This document shows positions 1 to 7,669 of a DNA stretch of 64,000 bases, piece after piece. The translations under genes and the position numbers were made by a program. This stretch comes from Smithella sp. (GTDB lineage: Bacteria; Desulfobacterota; Syntrophia; Syntrophales; Smithellaceae), in NCBI GenBank assembly GCA_018056685.1, contig JAGPFC010000011.1, positions 33,282 through 97,281 on the forward strand, in the 5' to 3' direction. Position 1 is the first letter of the stretch. Each line of letters starts with the position of its first letter. The notes below the pieces were generated by a model that saw only the letters and a list, made by a program, of their open reading frames with translations, ran no database searches and was not told where the DNA came from.

Positions 1-481
1 GCTTAACGATTTCACCGGTGCGCACCTTGAGCAGTCTGGACTTCACGCTGTCACTCGCGGGCACCAGATGGGTATTGGCGGAGGAACGGATAATATCAGC
101 GGGGCTGATGGGCGGCGTACCTTCCCAACGGTAATAATACCAGCGATTGCCTTGACGGATATCCAGTTTTTCGATGACGTCATTGCGTGACATCGGTCCC
201 CAGCCGAGCGCAAGATCAAGGGGAGATAAATCCGACATTCGTCCCATTCTGTATCGTTCAGCGGACAGCACCTTGGCGCGGAGGGCATAACGGGCAACGG
301 GTTGAATGTCATAATCATCTCTTTGCAGAGACGGTATATTTGTACTTTCCTGAACAGGCTGTTCTTCTACCGGCCCGATAACGGCAATACGCCTCTGCTC
401 CATTTTCTCATAAATGAAGTAGCCGGAGGTTAAGATAATCAGCAGTATCAACAGCCATTCTTTGAATGATTTGGGCAGCAA
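1..481 (-). CDS. Membrane-anchored protein, 3' end cut by the window edge
   Basis: This reading frame runs open from the left edge to a TTG at 481 on the minus strand. An in-frame TGA lies at 482-484 and a strong GGAAGG Shine-Dalgarno sequence at 489-494, so the TTG is the likely start. The visible 160 residues begin with a short cytoplasmic part and one hydrophobic segment (about residues 9-23). A soluble part follows that contains the motif LALGWGPMS and then a Tyr/Trp-rich stretch (RWYYYRWEG). That arrangement suggests a single-pass inner-membrane protein with a periplasmic domain. I do not recognise the family. The C-terminus lies outside the window. Confidence 0.7.
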   Translation of the reverse strand, partial: MLPKSFKEWLLILLIILTSGYFIYEKMEQRRIAVIGPVEEQPVQESTNIPSLQRDDYDIQPVARYALRAKVLSAERYRMGRMSDLSPLDLALGWGPMSRNDVIEKLDIRQGNRWYYYRWEGTPPISPADIIRSSANTHLVPASDSVKSRLLKVRTGEIVK

Positions 482-568
482 TCAACAACCTTCCAAAACT
501 CTTTGAGTACCGTTCAGAATTCGGGAGACAGCATATCTCATTATGCAAATAATTTTAATGATATTTTG

Positions 569-1150
569 CTATTTAACTGTTGATATTTCCGAATAAGGAG
601 TCTCCCCCTGACAATTCAGACATTTTTCACCGTGTTTTGAAGGATAGGCCTCGCCGCAGACGGGACAAATACCCACCGGTCCCATTTTCTTGCGGCGGAC
701 TTTTTCCGGCACGACCTGAACCTTCTGCACGCTTAATAGCTTGTGCCCGGCTTCTTTGATTTGGGCCAACAGGACATCAGGGCTCTGTTCGTTCTTTTTT
801 TTCTTTTTCAGATACCAGTCGCGGATTTCCGGCCAGGCTTCCAATTTCTTTGTATCCAGATAAACGCGCACGCCTCTCCCGCTGTATTTTTCATACAGGG
901 TCACGGCAAACCGTCCGAAGGGGGCGATGGAGAGCCAACCGTTGCCGATGGTGCAGGGCGTCAGAATCTGCACGGCATCCGGCAGGCAAACCGGTGTTTC
1001 ACTGATGGCGTCAAAAAATTCACCTTCAGGCAGATTTTTCATCGCCAGATCAACCATAAAACCACCAATAATCAACCCCGGCGCGAGATTACCGTGAAAA
1101 GATTTGACCAGGTGAAGGTATTCTTCATAGGAATAGGTACAGATGTTCAT
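569..1150 (-). CDS. FmdE-like protein with C-terminal zinc ribbon
   Basis: The 193-residue protein has an FmdE-type domain (about 8-115), named after the formylmethanofuran dehydrogenase E subunit. The family pattern is visible in FHGNLAPG (18-25), CLPDAVQ (55-61) and CTIGNG (66-71). A Lys-rich linker leads to a zinc ribbon with Cys162, Cys165, Cys177 and Cys180. The usual HGHLCPG metal site is changed here to HGNLAPG, so one canonical Cys is missing. It is the last gene of a run with the ModABC-type transporter, which fits the known link of FmdE proteins with molybdenum or tungsten metabolism. Its biochemical role in bacteria is not established. Confidence 0.75.
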   Translation of the reverse strand: MNICTYSYEEYLHLVKSFHGNLAPGLIIGGFMVDLAMKNLPEGEFFDAISETPVCLPDAVQILTPCTIGNGWLSIAPFGRFAVTLYEKYSGRGVRVYLDTKKLEAWPEIRDWYLKKKKKNEQSPDVLLAQIKEAGHKLLSVQKVQVVPEKVRRKKMGPVGICPVCGEAYPSKHGEKCLNCQGETPYSEISTVK

Positions 1151-1218
1151 AAAATTCTTCGCTCCTTAATACTCTTAATAGCGGTGTCATTAGCCCTGAA
1201 GGCTTCGCTTCAGGATAA

Positions 1219-1268
1219 GTGAGACTAACCAATCTGACTGCGCGATGCTTGTCATATTGGAGTCTCAC
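1219..1268. repeat. Inverted repeat between modC and the fmdE-like gene
   Basis: GTGAGACT (1219-1226) and AGTCTCAC (1261-1268) form an 8-bp inverted repeat around a 34-base loop. The adjoining DNA (about 1290-1340) is GC-rich and REP-like, and it encodes an unusual Ala/Arg/Pro-rich tail at the end of the upstream ABC ATPase. This could be an intercistronic repeat or an mRNA-stabilising hairpin. No T-run follows, so a terminator is less likely. Confidence 0.4.
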
Positions 1269-1981
1269 TAATAAACTAAAGTCAATCTCGGTTCTCGCGC
1301 CGCGCGTAGAGCCGCTGGCGATGACGGCTCTCTGTTCATCATCCGCGTCAACCATTGATTGTCAATTTTACCTTCCACGACCGGCAGCAGTTCATCGGCC
1401 AGATATAACGCTTCGGTTATATCATGCGTCACATAAATTATCGGGAAAGACATTTTCCCCTTTAAATTTTTCAATTCTTCCCGCAGGCCGCGGCGAGTAA
1501 TGGCGTCGAGCGCCGAAAACGGTTCATCCAGAAGCAGGATACGCGGATGTCTGGCGAGCGCTTGACAAATCGCGCAGCGCTGGCGTTCGCCGCCGGAAAC
1601 CATGTGAGGCTTGCGCTTTTTCAAATGATCGATTTGGAAAAGCTCGAAAAGTTCATCGACTTCTTTCCTATCCACAGCCGCAAATGTTGCATTCTCGTAA
1701 AGATTCAAATGAGGGAAAAGCGTATAATCCTGAAAGACATAACCCAAACGACGTTTCTGCGGAGGGACATTAATATGCCGCAGAGAATCAAACCAGACTT
1801 CATCACCGAAAACAACCCTGCCCTCTTTCGGTTTTTCCAAACCCGCCAGCATACGGATGATCGTTGTCTTGCCGCCGCCGGAAGGACCGATCATCACGAC
1901 CATGTTTTTCTTCGCGCAGGAAAAGGATATGTCCAGATCAAAATATTTTAATTTCTTTTTCAGGGAAACGGCAATGCTCAT
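1268..1981 (-). CDS. ABC transporter ATP-binding protein, molybdate/tungstate type
   Basis: ATPase subunit of an oxyanion importer, 237 residues from the ATG at 1981. A longer frame exists, but this start leaves a 22-base gap after the permease gene. Walker A is GPSGGGKTT (32-40). The signature is VSGGERQR and Walker B is ILLLDEP followed by FSALD. The protein lacks the long C-terminal MOP/TOBE regulatory domain of E. coli ModC. It ends instead in a short tail (about 25 residues, rich in Ala, Arg and Pro) that appears to be encoded by repeat-like DNA. Gene order modA-modB-modC supports molybdate or tungstate; the ion cannot be told from the sequence. Confidence 0.85.
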   Translation of the reverse strand: MSIAVSLKKKLKYFDLDISFSCAKKNMVVMIGPSGGGKTTIIRMLAGLEKPKEGRVVFGDEVWFDSLRHINVPPQKRRLGYVFQDYTLFPHLNLYENATFAAVDRKEVDELFELFQIDHLKKRKPHMVSGGERQRCAICQALARHPRILLLDEPFSALDAITRRGLREELKNLKGKMSFPIIYVTHDITEALYLADELLPVVEGKIDNQWLTRMMNREPSSPAALRAAREPRLTLVY

Positions 1982-2003
1982 GATTTGGTTCTCTTGTTTG
2001 AGT

Positions 2004-2789
2004 TTATTCTGCTTTATAAATCCAGTCTCTATCCGCAAAGAGTCTCACGCCGTACAGCAGTCCCAGTCCGATGCCAAGCAGAATGAGGACCAGAACCACC
2101 GTTCCCTCAATGTCCGCGCTGGAAAGCCTCATGAATATCGCAATGGGAAGGGTTTCTGTCTTCATGGCCATTGAACCTGCAATGGTGATGGTCGCGCCGA
2201 ATTCACCCAATGCCTTGGCCCACGTAAGAACAGAAGACGCAATAATTCCCTTTTTACCAAGGGGGAGAATAACCTTAAAGAAGGTGTTTGCGGGCGACAA
2301 ACCGAGCACCCAGGCAGCTTCTTCGTGCTTTTTCGGTATTTCATCAAACACCGCTTTTATAAAACGTATGGCAATCCCCACCGTCGTGATGAATTGGGCG
2401 AGGAGTATCCCGTATATCGTAAAGACAAACGGAGTCCCTCGCTCCTGGATCAATTGGCCGGCAGGCGTGGTGAAAAAGATGAGAATCATCGCACCCAAAG
2501 CCACAGGCGATACAATCATGGGCAGTTCCATGAGGGTATCAATAATCTGCCTGCCGGGGAATTGATACCTCGAAAGAGCATACGCGGATGGAATTGCGAA
2601 AAAGAGGGAAACAACCGTGGCAATCGTGGCCGCCATCAGGCTCAAACGCAGAGAAAAGAGCGTTCTTTCAGAGAGAAGCGTCTTCATAAAGAGAGGCCCC
2701 TGGTAAAAATAGAAAAGGGAAAGGATAAGCACAGCGTATACCAAAAAAACAGAAACCGCGAACGCGATGGTGATTCTCTTAAAGGTCAT
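2004..2789 (-). CDS. ABC transporter permease, molybdate/tungstate type
   Basis: Inner-membrane permease of about 261 residues with a first hydrophobic segment near the N-terminus and several more spread along its length. The binding-protein-dependent transport motif (EAAWVLGLSPANTFFKVILP, in the C-terminal half) contacts the ATPase. The chosen ATG at 2789 has a very good GGAGAGG site just upstream and overlaps the stop codon of the binding-protein gene (ATGA), which indicates translational coupling. It belongs to the ModB/TupB/WtpB group by position and pattern. The substrate is inferred from the neighbours. Confidence 0.85.
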   Translation of the reverse strand: MTFKRITIAFAVSVFLVYAVLILSLFYFYQGPLFMKTLLSERTLFSLRLSLMAATIATVVSLFFAIPSAYALSRYQFPGRQIIDTLMELPMIVSPVALGAMILIFFTTPAGQLIQERGTPFVFTIYGILLAQFITTVGIAIRFIKAVFDEIPKKHEEAAWVLGLSPANTFFKVILPLGKKGIIASSVLTWAKALGEFGATITIAGSMAMKTETLPIAIFMRLSSADIEGTVVLVLILLGIGLGLLYGVRLFADRDWIYKAE

Positions 2790-3640
2790 TTTCCTCTCCA
2801 ATCTTCTGGGATTTTGTATTCTCCACCGACCGGCTTCTTTGCGCCAATCCATGCCATGGCTTCTTCAGGGTTCATGAAGTAATGATATTTTTTGAAAAAG
2901 ATTTTGCCTTCGCCGGAAAGGATAAAGTCTATGAATTTTTGAGCAAGATCTTTGTCTGTCGTGAACTTCGATATGGCTATAGGGATGTAGCCGATGCGCG
3001 CTATTTCATGTTGCCTAAGAGGGATGGTCTCTATGCGTTCAGGATTCCAATGCTGGAAAACTTCCCATCCTATAACCGCATCAACCGCTTTCAAGGAAAC
3101 AGCGGTGGCCGTTTTCTCGCAGCTTTCCGTATAATTAACAAGGTTCTTTTTAAACTGAGCTTTTTCTTTCGCGGTATAGTTATTTTCTATAATCTCCACG
3201 GCATAAAGGCCGACGCAGACGCTCTCGGGATTCGCAATGGCCACCCGAACACCCGGTTTAATGAGGTCTTTCAACGATTTGATACCTTTGGGATTACCCT
3301 TCTGCACGTTAATTGCCGGAACAAGATAGACGACATACTTTTCCGATTCCGGAAATACGAACCCCTTCTTCTTGGCGATTTCCATAAAATCCGACGAGCC
3401 GGGAAAATAGATATCCCCTTTTCTCGCCAGGGCCATCTGGGAAAGAACGAAACCTGATCCCCCAAAAGTAAGATTAACTTTTACGTCCGTCTTTTTCTCG
3501 AAAGCTCTGGCCGCTTCCTCCGTTGGCGGTTTGCTTGCCGCACCGGCGAAAATAAAAAGTTCCCGGCCAAACGAAAGCCCCGGCAACGTGAACAATAACA
3601 GGTAACAACAGATTGCAAAGGTATATAGAACACGAATCAT
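2786..3640 (-). CDS. Periplasmic oxyanion-binding protein (ModA-like)
   Basis: A 284-residue exported binding protein. A signal peptide covers about residues 1-25 (hydrophobic core ICCYLLLFTLPGLSF). The mature part starts with the ModA-type pattern: an Ala-Ala-Ser segment, GGSGFVLSQMALARKGD, and later IANPESVCVG, all typical of molybdate/tungstate or other tetrahedral-oxyanion receptors. It is the first gene of the modABC-fmdE run. A palindromic operator candidate lies about 200 bases upstream. Which oxyanion it prefers (molybdate, tungstate or sulfate) needs binding data; the neighbouring FmdE-like gene favours Mo or W. Confidence 0.82.
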   Translation of the reverse strand: MIRVLYTFAICCYLLLFTLPGLSFGRELFIFAGAASKPPTEEAARAFEKKTDVKVNLTFGGSGFVLSQMALARKGDIYFPGSSDFMEIAKKKGFVFPESEKYVVYLVPAINVQKGNPKGIKSLKDLIKPGVRVAIANPESVCVGLYAVEIIENNYTAKEKAQFKKNLVNYTESCEKTATAVSLKAVDAVIGWEVFQHWNPERIETIPLRQHEIARIGYIPIAISKFTTDKDLAQKFIDFILSGEGKIFFKKYHYFMNPEEAMAWIGAKKPVGGEYKIPEDWRGK

Positions 3641-3834
3641 CAGTTGAACCCGGTTTATTCTTAACGGCTATGTTTAATACAAAGCCGCCATCTCCTTGAA
3701 AGCTGAAATAAGTTTTACCGCCAATGCGATGGAAATTTTTTCCTCTGCAAAAAAAGACGCAGAACCCATGAACAAGACAATGGAACAACAGGCCTTATAT
3801 GTCTTATGGTGATTATCCTTATCATTTTTTCGGT

Positions 3835-3852
3835 TATGTTACAAATAACATA
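3835..3852. promoter_or_regulatory. Palindromic operator candidate upstream of modA
   Basis: TATGTTACAAATAACATA is a perfect 7-bp inverted repeat around CAAA, set in very AT-rich DNA about 195 bases before modA. Mod and tungstate regulators bind AT-rich palindromes upstream of such transporters, so this is a plausible metal-responsive operator. The match to any known consensus was not tested. The rest of 3641-3978 holds a terminator hairpin and no convincing gene. Confidence 0.4.
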
Positions 3853-3878
3853 TATAACAATAACAAAAATATACTCAC

Positions 3879-3918
3879 AAAAAAGCTTTCTATTTTATAA
3901 AATAGCAGGAAGCTTTTT
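3879..3918 (-). terminator. Rho-independent terminator after mutM
   Basis: On the minus strand, AAAAAGCTT and CTATTTT pair with ATAAAATAG and AAGCTTTTT to form a long AT-rich hairpin that ends in a T-run. It lies about 60 bases after the mutM stop codon and before the modA promoter region, so it would separate the two units. Confidence 0.6.
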
Positions 3919-3978
3919 AAATGTTTCCTGTTTGTGATTATTTTCCGTGCTCATGAGGAAAGGAGGGGTCAGGTAATA

Positions 3979-4752
3979 TTACTTCTGGCAACCGGGACAA
4001 TAAAACGTGCTTCTTCCGCCCTGCTTGATCCGGCAGATTGATCCGCCGCAAATCAAACAGCGTTGCCTTTCCCGACCATAGGCTTTCAATTCGTGCTGGT
4101 TCTCGCCTTTTTTCCCATACAGGTCCCTCCAGTCGGAAATGGACGTTCCTCTTTTTTTGATACCCTTTTTTAAGATGCGGCGGGCGTTGATAAATATTTT
4201 TTTCCATTCTTCCCTGGATAAAGTTGCCGCCTGACGTAATGGTGAAATTCCCGATCGATACAAAATCTCACAGGCATAAATGTTGCCAATGCCGGCGAGC
4301 GCTTGAGGATCCATCAGCAGATGTTTGATGTTGACTTTACGGGGGGCCTGTTTTTCCCAAAAAGCTTTTTCGTCGAAGACGGTAATGAGATCGTTGGGAA
4401 TCTTTGCCGGATTGCTCTGTTGAACTTTAATCGTGGCGAAACGGCGTGGATCAACAAGGAATACATTTCCGTCTTTAAAGGTCATCCGCCATCGACTATG
4501 CTTGGGACCTGTCGAATCCTGTTGCCAGAACAGGCGCCCGGTCATGCGCAAATGAATGGATACACTTTGCCCGTCCGTCAAAAGAATCGTCACGGTTTTG
4601 CCCCGGCGTTCCACTCCCGCAACGACCTTTCCCCCCAAATTTTTAATACCGGAAAGCTTTTTGTCGTAAATCACGCTGCCTGAAATCTTTCGGCCGCAAA
4701 TTTTCTGGTGCAGTTGGCGGCAGAGCGTTTCTACTTCAGGTAATTCGGGCAT
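3979..4752 (-). CDS. mutM: Formamidopyrimidine-DNA glycosylase (Fpg/MutM)
   Basis: Base-excision repair enzyme that removes 8-oxoguanine and other oxidised purines and nicks the abasic site. All hallmarks are present in 257 residues. The N-terminus is MPELPEVET, with Pro2 as the Schiff-base nucleophile and Glu3 beside it. The conserved Lys lies in ERRGKTVTI near residue 58, followed by the H2TH region with DPQALAGIGNIYA. A C-terminal zinc finger has two CxxC pairs (CLIC and CPGC). Length is near the family norm of about 270. The gene stands alone: a terminator follows it, and 539 bases of non-coding DNA precede it. Confidence 0.95.
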   Translation of the reverse strand: MPELPEVETLCRQLHQKICGRKISGSVIYDKKLSGIKNLGGKVVAGVERRGKTVTILLTDGQSVSIHLRMTGRLFWQQDSTGPKHSRWRMTFKDGNVFLVDPRRFATIKVQQSNPAKIPNDLITVFDEKAFWEKQAPRKVNIKHLLMDPQALAGIGNIYACEILYRSGISPLRQAATLSREEWKKIFINARRILKKGIKKRGTSISDWRDLYGKKGENQHELKAYGRERQRCLICGGSICRIKQGGRSTFYCPGCQK

Positions 4753-5188
4753 CAGTCAAATCCTTAACGGGCTCAGGGGGACGTTCAATGGTCTCCCGGA
4801 AGAATGCTCTTTCCTACTAAAGAAAATATTTTTTGACTATTTCTTTTTCTGTTGGTTGTAAAAATGTTTTCATCAAGGCAAAGCGCTTTCCGACTTTCTG
4901 ATCGGTCACCGGTCGGCGCATCAAGCGTCGACGGAAGCTTCTTTTCGTTTTTACAGAAGGATGGTCACCTGCGTTCAAAGGATCTGATGCGTTTTTTTAC
5001 ATGCCTCATTCGCTGATTCAGTATCCATGAGGGTTGGAATGCTCCTGCCGCTATCGAATCGCATTCCCGGTTCGGCCGATCTTGAGTCATAGTCCGGAAG
5101 AAAATGGTTGTCGAATGCGGCGAAAATTTTTGCTGACGGCAATCACGGAAAAAATTTCATTTTTTTTCGGCAAAAATGCAAAAAAATG
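4753..5188. other. Non-coding stretch, nothing recognised
   Basis: The interval between the divergent mutM and kamA genes has no credible reading frame, tRNA or recognised riboswitch. The kamA promoter candidate lies at its right end. A lysine riboswitch was considered because of the downstream gene, but I could not find its conserved core, and the promoter sits downstream of this stretch. Confidence 0.5.
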
Positions 5189-5216
5189 TTGACAAAAATT
5201 TTTGTATGAGTACATT
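5189..5216 (+). promoter_or_regulatory. Sigma-70-type promoter candidate for the kamA operon
   Basis: TTGACA at 5189-5194 matches the -35 consensus exactly. TACATT at 5211-5216 follows after a 16-base spacer. The surrounding DNA is very AT-rich. It would place transcription start about 70 bases before the kamA ATG, which excludes an upstream in-frame start at 5202. Confidence 0.55.
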
Positions 5217-5291
5217 CGTAAATCAACAGAAAATTTTTTATTCAGGCAAAATTTTTTTAGGGGGAGGGAAACCCGCATCAAGGAGGCACGA

Positions 5292-6602
5292 ATGGAAAGC
5301 GAGACCCTGTTTAAAGAGGAGGAGGAACCTCCTGGTCATTTGACCGGTCTTGTTCATGCTAAAAATAATGTAAGTGACTTTTTGTTATTCAGCTCCGAGA
5401 TCGCGCAGCCTTACACGATCAAACAAAAGTCAAGCAGTGCTTTATTTCCTTTTAAAGATTCCGCCCGCTCCCGTATCTTCCGAACAAACAATTATCCCGA
5501 TATCACCCGTCTGGAATGGTTCGACTGGCGCTGGCAGTTACGTAATGCCATTCGTGACGTTGATTCCCTCTCGCAGATCATCAACCTTTCGGATAATGAA
5601 CGTCAGGCCATGATGCATCACTCCGGCGCTCTGCCCGTTTCCATTACGCCTTATTATGCCAGTCTGCTTGACGTTGATGATCCTGCCGATCCATTGCGCC
5701 GCTGCGTGGTTCCGGTTGTTGATGAATGTCTCCATACCGAAGGCGAGGAGGAAGATCCGCTCTGCGAAGATGTGGATTCTCCCGTGCCGGGCATTATCCA
5801 TCGTTATCCTGACCGCGTTTTGTTTCTTGTAACCGATACCTGCTCCACATACTGCCGCTACTGTACCCGCTCCCGGATCATCGAACGGAGCGCTCATCGG
5901 ATTTTGAACTATGAAAGATGGAATGCGGCCATCGATTATATCGCCGGTAATAAAAATATCCGTGACGTTCTGCTTTCCGGAGGCGATCCGTTGACACTTT
6001 CCGACGAAAAGCTGGAATGGCTGCTGGCGCGTCTGCACAAAATCCGTCATGTTGAAATGCTGCGCATTGGCACAAAAGTACCGGTTGTGCTGCCGCAGCG
6101 CATTACGCCGGCGCTGACCAACATGCTGAGAAAATACCATCCGCTCTGGATGAGCATTCATATCACGCACCCGAAAGAACTGACTCCGGAGATGAGCGCC
6201 GCCTGCATTCGTCTGGCCGATGCCGGCATTCCGCTGGGCAGCCAGACCGTTCTGCTGGCCAACGTCAATGATGATGTGGCCACCATGATCAGACTGGTTC
6301 ATGGTCAGCTGCAAATCAGGGTTCGTCCCTATTACCTTTATCAATGCGATCCCATTCCCGGCTCCTCCCATTTCCGGACGCCAATCAGTAAGGGCCTGGA
6401 GATTATTCAAGGATTGCGCGGCCACACCACCGGTTACGCAGTACCCACCTATGTTGTGGACGCCCCCGGCGGCGGCGGCAAGATTCCCTTACTTCCCGAA
6501 TACGCCATCGGCTGGGAAAACGGCGACCTGCTGCTGCGCAATTACGAAGGTAACACTTACCGCTACCCCGATAATCACGCCATGTTGAAAGATATTCATT
6601 AA
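5292..6602 (+). CDS. kamA: L-lysine 2,3-aminomutase (radical SAM, PLP)
   Basis: Converts L-lysine to beta-lysine using a [4Fe-4S] cluster, S-adenosylmethionine and pyridoxal phosphate. The ATG at 5292 has AAGGAGG seven bases upstream. In the 436-residue protein the cluster motif is C184-STY-C188-RY-C191. The PLP lysine lies in APGGGGKIP (Lys397). Asp353 (in QCDPIPG) and Asp390 (in VVDAPGG) align with the two Asp residues that hold the lysine side-chain amine in the Clostridium enzyme, so lysine rather than glutamate is the expected substrate. Relative to that enzyme the N-terminus is about 70 residues longer, and the C-terminal zinc-binding tail is absent. It is far too long for EpmB. Two ATP-grasp genes and a GNAT gene follow in the same direction. 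Confidence 0.9.
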   Translation: MESETLFKEEEEPPGHLTGLVHAKNNVSDFLLFSSEIAQPYTIKQKSSSALFPFKDSARSRIFRTNNYPDITRLEWFDWRWQLRNAIRDVDSLSQIINLSDNERQAMMHHSGALPVSITPYYASLLDVDDPADPLRRCVVPVVDECLHTEGEEEDPLCEDVDSPVPGIIHRYPDRVLFLVTDTCSTYCRYCTRSRIIERSAHRILNYERWNAAIDYIAGNKNIRDVLLSGGDPLTLSDEKLEWLLARLHKIRHVEMLRIGTKVPVVLPQRITPALTNMLRKYHPLWMSIHITHPKELTPEMSAACIRLADAGIPLGSQTVLLANVNDDVATMIRLVHGQLQIRVRPYYLYQCDPIPGSSHFRTPISKGLEIIQGLRGHTTGYAVPTYVVDAPGGGGKIPLLPEYAIGWENGDLLLRNYEGNTYRYPDNHAMLKDIH

Positions 6603-6640
6603 TCGCCGCAATTTTATGGCAGGGGGTAGATAAATTAATC

Positions 6641-7669
6641 GTGAGTCGTGTCCGCAACAAACTCAAAATCGGTCTAACCTATGACCTGCGCGACGATTAC
6701 CTGAAAGAAGGATATGGTCTCGAAGAAACCGCTGAATTCGATCTTCCTGATACCATTGAAGCCATTGAAAAGGTCATTCTGAATAATGGATTTCAGGCTG
6801 ACCGGATTGGCAATATCAAAGCGCTGGCCCGCAGACTTGTGGCAGGAGACCGCTGGGATCTGGTATTTAATATCGCGGAAGGTCTGCACGGTTTTGGCCG
6901 CGAGGCGCAGGTCCCCGCTCTTCTGGAAGCTTACAACATTCCCTACACATTTTCCGATCCCCTGGGTAACGCTCTGACGCTACACAAAGGTTTTACCAAA
7001 CAGATACTGCGTGATCTGGGCATACCCACACCGGATTTTGTCCTGATTCATAACGTGCAAGATATTGAAGGCGTGAGTCTTCCTTTTCCGCTTTTTGCCA
7101 AACCGGTGGCTGAAGGAACGGGCAAGGGCATCACCTCACTTTCCAAAATAACCTCCCGTAAAAATCTGCAGAAGGTATGCAAACAACTTTTAAAGGATTT
7201 TTGTCAGCCCGTGCTGGTGGAAACCTATCTTCCCGGACGTGAATTTACTGTGGGAATACTGGGAACGGGCAAAGATGCCCGCGCGCTGGGAGCCTTGGAA
7301 GTCATTTTAAAACCCGACGCGGAAAAGAATGCCTATTCTTATGAAAACAAAGAACACTACGACAGACTGGTTGAGTACGTGTTGGTCAACGACGAGGAAG
7401 CCCAAAAAGCCATGGAAATTTCCCTGATGGCCTGGCGGGCTCTGGATTTAAAAGATGCCGGACGCATTGATCTGCGTTCCAATATCCATGGCGTTCCGCA
7501 TTTCATGGAAGTCAATTCCCTGGCCGGACTCAATCCTGTGCGTTCGGATCTGCCCATCTTATGCAACAAAATAGGAATGAGTTATCATAAATTAATCGAT
7601 GCCATCATCAAATCTGCCCTGAAGCGGGTGAAAAAAGAATCATCCATAAAAGCCGGTGAATCATCCTGA
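6641..7669 (+). CDS. D-Ala-D-Ala-ligase-like ATP-grasp enzyme 1
   Basis: ATP-dependent carboxylate-amine ligase family, 342 residues from a GTG at 6641. The layout is that of Ddl. The N-terminal substrate domain starts KIGLTYDLRDDYL. The ATP-grasp motifs are FAKPVAEGTGKGI, PGREFTVGIL, DAGRIDLR and FMEVNSLAGLNP, the last with the metal-binding Glu and Asn. The final stop overlaps the ATG of the next gene. A true cell-wall Ddl is unlikely: there are two divergent copies beside kamA and a GNAT gene, not in a mur cluster. A role in joining beta-lysine to another amino acid is inferred from context only. Confidence 0.8.
   Translation: MSRVRNKLKIGLTYDLRDDYLKEGYGLEETAEFDLPDTIEAIEKVILNNGFQADRIGNIKALARRLVAGDRWDLVFNIAEGLHGFGREAQVPALLEAYNIPYTFSDPLGNALTLHKGFTKQILRDLGIPTPDFVLIHNVQDIEGVSLPFPLFAKPVAEGTGKGITSLSKITSRKNLQKVCKQLLKDFCQPVLVETYLPGREFTVGILGTGKDARALGALEVILKPDAEKNAYSYENKEHYDRLVEYVLVNDEEAQKAMEISLMAWRALDLKDAGRIDLRSNIHGVPHFMEVNSLAGLNPVRSDLPILCNKIGMSYHKLIDAIIKSALKRVKKESSIKAGESS

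Noticed and set aside
1665..1680. TATCCACA and a second TTATCCAC at about 47847, DnaA-box-like
   Set aside because: Single copies inside coding regions, as expected by chance; no cluster or AT-rich origin element.
3674..3769. A 31-codon reading frame in the leader of modA, with an Ala-rich sequence like a signal peptide
   Set aside because: No ribosome-binding site and no recognised family; I cannot tell it from chance. It may be a leader peptide.
4753..5188. Lysine riboswitch before kamA
   Set aside because: No core motifs of the lysine riboswitch were found, and the promoter candidate lies downstream of the stretch.
5538..6425. Long minus-strand frame opposite kamA
   Set aside because: Shadow frame over a well-supported gene; no motif, composition of a mirror frame.
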